DNA of 6,092 nucleotides from Bryobacteraceae bacterium (GTDB lineage: Bacteria > Acidobacteriota > Terriglobia > Bryobacterales > Bryobacteraceae), in NCBI GenBank assembly GCA_030044325.1, contig JASHWA010000513.1, positions 1-6,092 on the forward strand, given 5' to 3'. Under the pieces are notes generated by a model that made no database searches, was not told where the DNA came from, and saw only the letters and a program-made list of their open reading frames with translations. Shown here one piece after another: positions 5,277 to 6,092 of this stretch. The position numbers were made by a program, and so were the translations under genes. Position 1 is the stretch's first letter; each line of letters starts with the position of its first letter.

Positions 5277-6092
5277 ATGGAAGCCGAACCGAAAACACTT
5301 CAAGAGGCGGTCCAGTACTTCTCCGATCCCGACCGCTGCCGTGAATACATTATGGCGCGGCGCTGGCCGAATGGTGTCGTTTGCCCGACGTGTGGATCTA
5401 GCGATGTTCGATTCCTCGCGACACGGCAAGTGTGGGAATGCAAATCGAAACACCCGCGCAAACAGTTTTCGGTGAAGGTTGGGACGATCTTCGAGGACTC
5501 GCCGCTGCCGCTCGACAAGTGGCTGTGTGCGATGTGGCTTCTAGTGAACTGCAAGAACGGCATCAGCAGTTACGAAATCGGTCGCGGTCTGGGCATCTCC
5601 CAAAAATCGGCGTGGCATGTGCTTCACCGCGTCCGGCTCGCCACGCAAAACGGATTGTTGGAGAAGCTGTCGGGGGAAGTCGAGGCCGACGAAACGTACG
5701 TCGGCGGAAAAGCTGAGTTCATGCACCTCGACAAGCGGACGCGCAAATTGGCCGAGGGAGAGCTGGGACGCGGCGGATACGGCAAGGCGATTGTGTTTGG
5801 CCTGCTCGACCGCAACACGAAAAAGGCTCGCGTGAAAGTCGTCGGCACTCCGAAGAAGGGCGAGCTGCGCGGCGAGATCAAAAAGCACGTTGAATATGGA
5901 TCGCGCATCTACACTGACGCGCTGAAATCGTATCGCGGCCTGCCTGACGACGGTTTCATTCATGATTTCGTGGATCACGCGGAAAGGTACATCAAAGGCG
6001 CGGTCCACGCGAACGGCATGGAAAATTTCTGGAGCCTGTTTAAACGGGCGCTGAAGGGAACGTACGTTTCCGTCGAGCCGTTCCACTTGCAA
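5277..6092 (+). CDS. IS1595 (ISXO2-like) family transposase, C-terminus cut by window edge
   Basis: The frame from ATG 5277 is open for 272 codons to the right edge. The protein would cut and join the ends of its insertion sequence. It begins with a zinc-ribbon region, CPTC (36-39) and CKSKH (55-59), leading into RKQFSV (61-66), which is characteristic of IS1595-type transposases. A helix-turn-helix-like stretch follows (about 97-122, GISQKSAWHVLHRVR). The catalytic domain has EVEADETYVGGK (134-145, first Asp D138), RIYTDALKSY (210-219, second Asp D214) and HANGMENFWSLFKRALKGTY (244-263), which holds the Asn/Glu of the DDN/E motif (N247, E249). Only the last few tens of residues should be missing compared with the usual 300 or so. 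An in-frame TGA at 5271-5273 excludes a longer start. No frameshift or stop is seen, so the visible part is intact. Confidence 0.94.
   Translation, partial: MEAEPKTLQEAVQYFSDPDRCREYIMARRWPNGVVCPTCGSSDVRFLATRQVWECKSKHPRKQFSVKVGTIFEDSPLPLDKWLCAMWLLVNCKNGISSYEIGRGLGISQKSAWHVLHRVRLATQNGLLEKLSGEVEADETYVGGKAEFMHLDKRTRKLAEGELGRGGYGKAIVFGLLDRNTKKARVKVVGTPKKGELRGEIKKHVEYGSRIYTDALKSYRGLPDDGFIHDFVDHAERYIKGAVHANGMENFWSLFKRALKGTYVSVEPFHLQ

Larger units (their letters stand above)
5228..6092 (+). mobile_element. IS1595-family insertion sequence, left part (right end outside window)
   Basis: The transposase gene and the AT-rich DNA in front of it form a mobile unit that continues past the right edge. The left boundary is a guess: GGGCAATAACTAACTTGACT beginning at 5228 looks like the start of a terminal inverted repeat and lies 19 bases after the activator's stop. 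Without the right end, neither the inverted repeat nor a target-site duplication (8 bp is usual in this family) can be confirmed. The base composition drops sharply in GC at about 5222-5276, fitting a junction. Confidence 0.6.

Noticed and set aside
4085..5298. Minus-strand open frames opposite the sigma-54 activator (248, 238 and 181 codons)
   Set aside because: Composition is biased to Arg, Ser, Pro and Ala, there are no motifs, and the opposite strand encodes a complete AAA+ activator.
5541..6092. Minus-strand frame of 183 codons running to the right edge
   Set aside because: It mirrors the transposase, which has all its catalytic motifs on the plus strand.

Overview
The window is GC-rich bacterial chromosome with compact genes. 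The gene styles (a comEC-comF pair, a small TatA/E protein divergent from fdhD, a lone sigma-54 activator, an IS1595-type transposase) and the codon use suggest a soil-type bacterium, most likely Acidobacteriota. That assignment is an impression from sequence style; there is no rRNA or marker gene to fix it.

Layout, left to right. (1) Positions 1 to about 126, minus strand: the N-terminal piece of a probable ComF-type phosphoribosyltransferase, cut by the left edge. (2) 233-2755, minus: full-length ComEC/Rec2, the DNA-uptake channel with a C-terminal metallo-beta-lactamase domain. comEC would be transcribed towards comF, the usual competence pairing. (3) 2837-3013, minus: a TatA/TatE-type Tat translocase subunit, upstream of comEC on the same strand. 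(4) 3068-3886, plus: FdhD, the sulfurtransferase that activates formate dehydrogenase, divergent from tatA. Tat export and FdhD are functionally related through exported molybdenum/tungsten formate dehydrogenases, but no such enzyme is encoded here. (5) 3843-4118, minus: a small zinc-ribbon membrane protein of unknown function whose 3' end overlaps that of fdhD by 44 bases. (6) 4259-5209, plus: a sigma-54-dependent AAA+ activator with a Fis-type DNA-binding tail and no N-terminal sensor domain. (7) 5277 to the right edge, plus: an IS1595/ISXO2-like transposase cut by the edge, with a strong sigma-70-like promoter directly in front of its start codon.

I see no RNA gene, CRISPR array or phage module. 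Most of the window is ordinary housekeeping and accessory DNA, and I found no convincing undescribed system. The points most worth a second look are the palindrome-bearing, apparently leaderless promoter of the transposase, the lack of an ordinary start codon for the ComF fragment, the sensor-less sigma-54 activator with a TTG start and an open frame upstream of it, and the overlapping or shared ends around fdhD.
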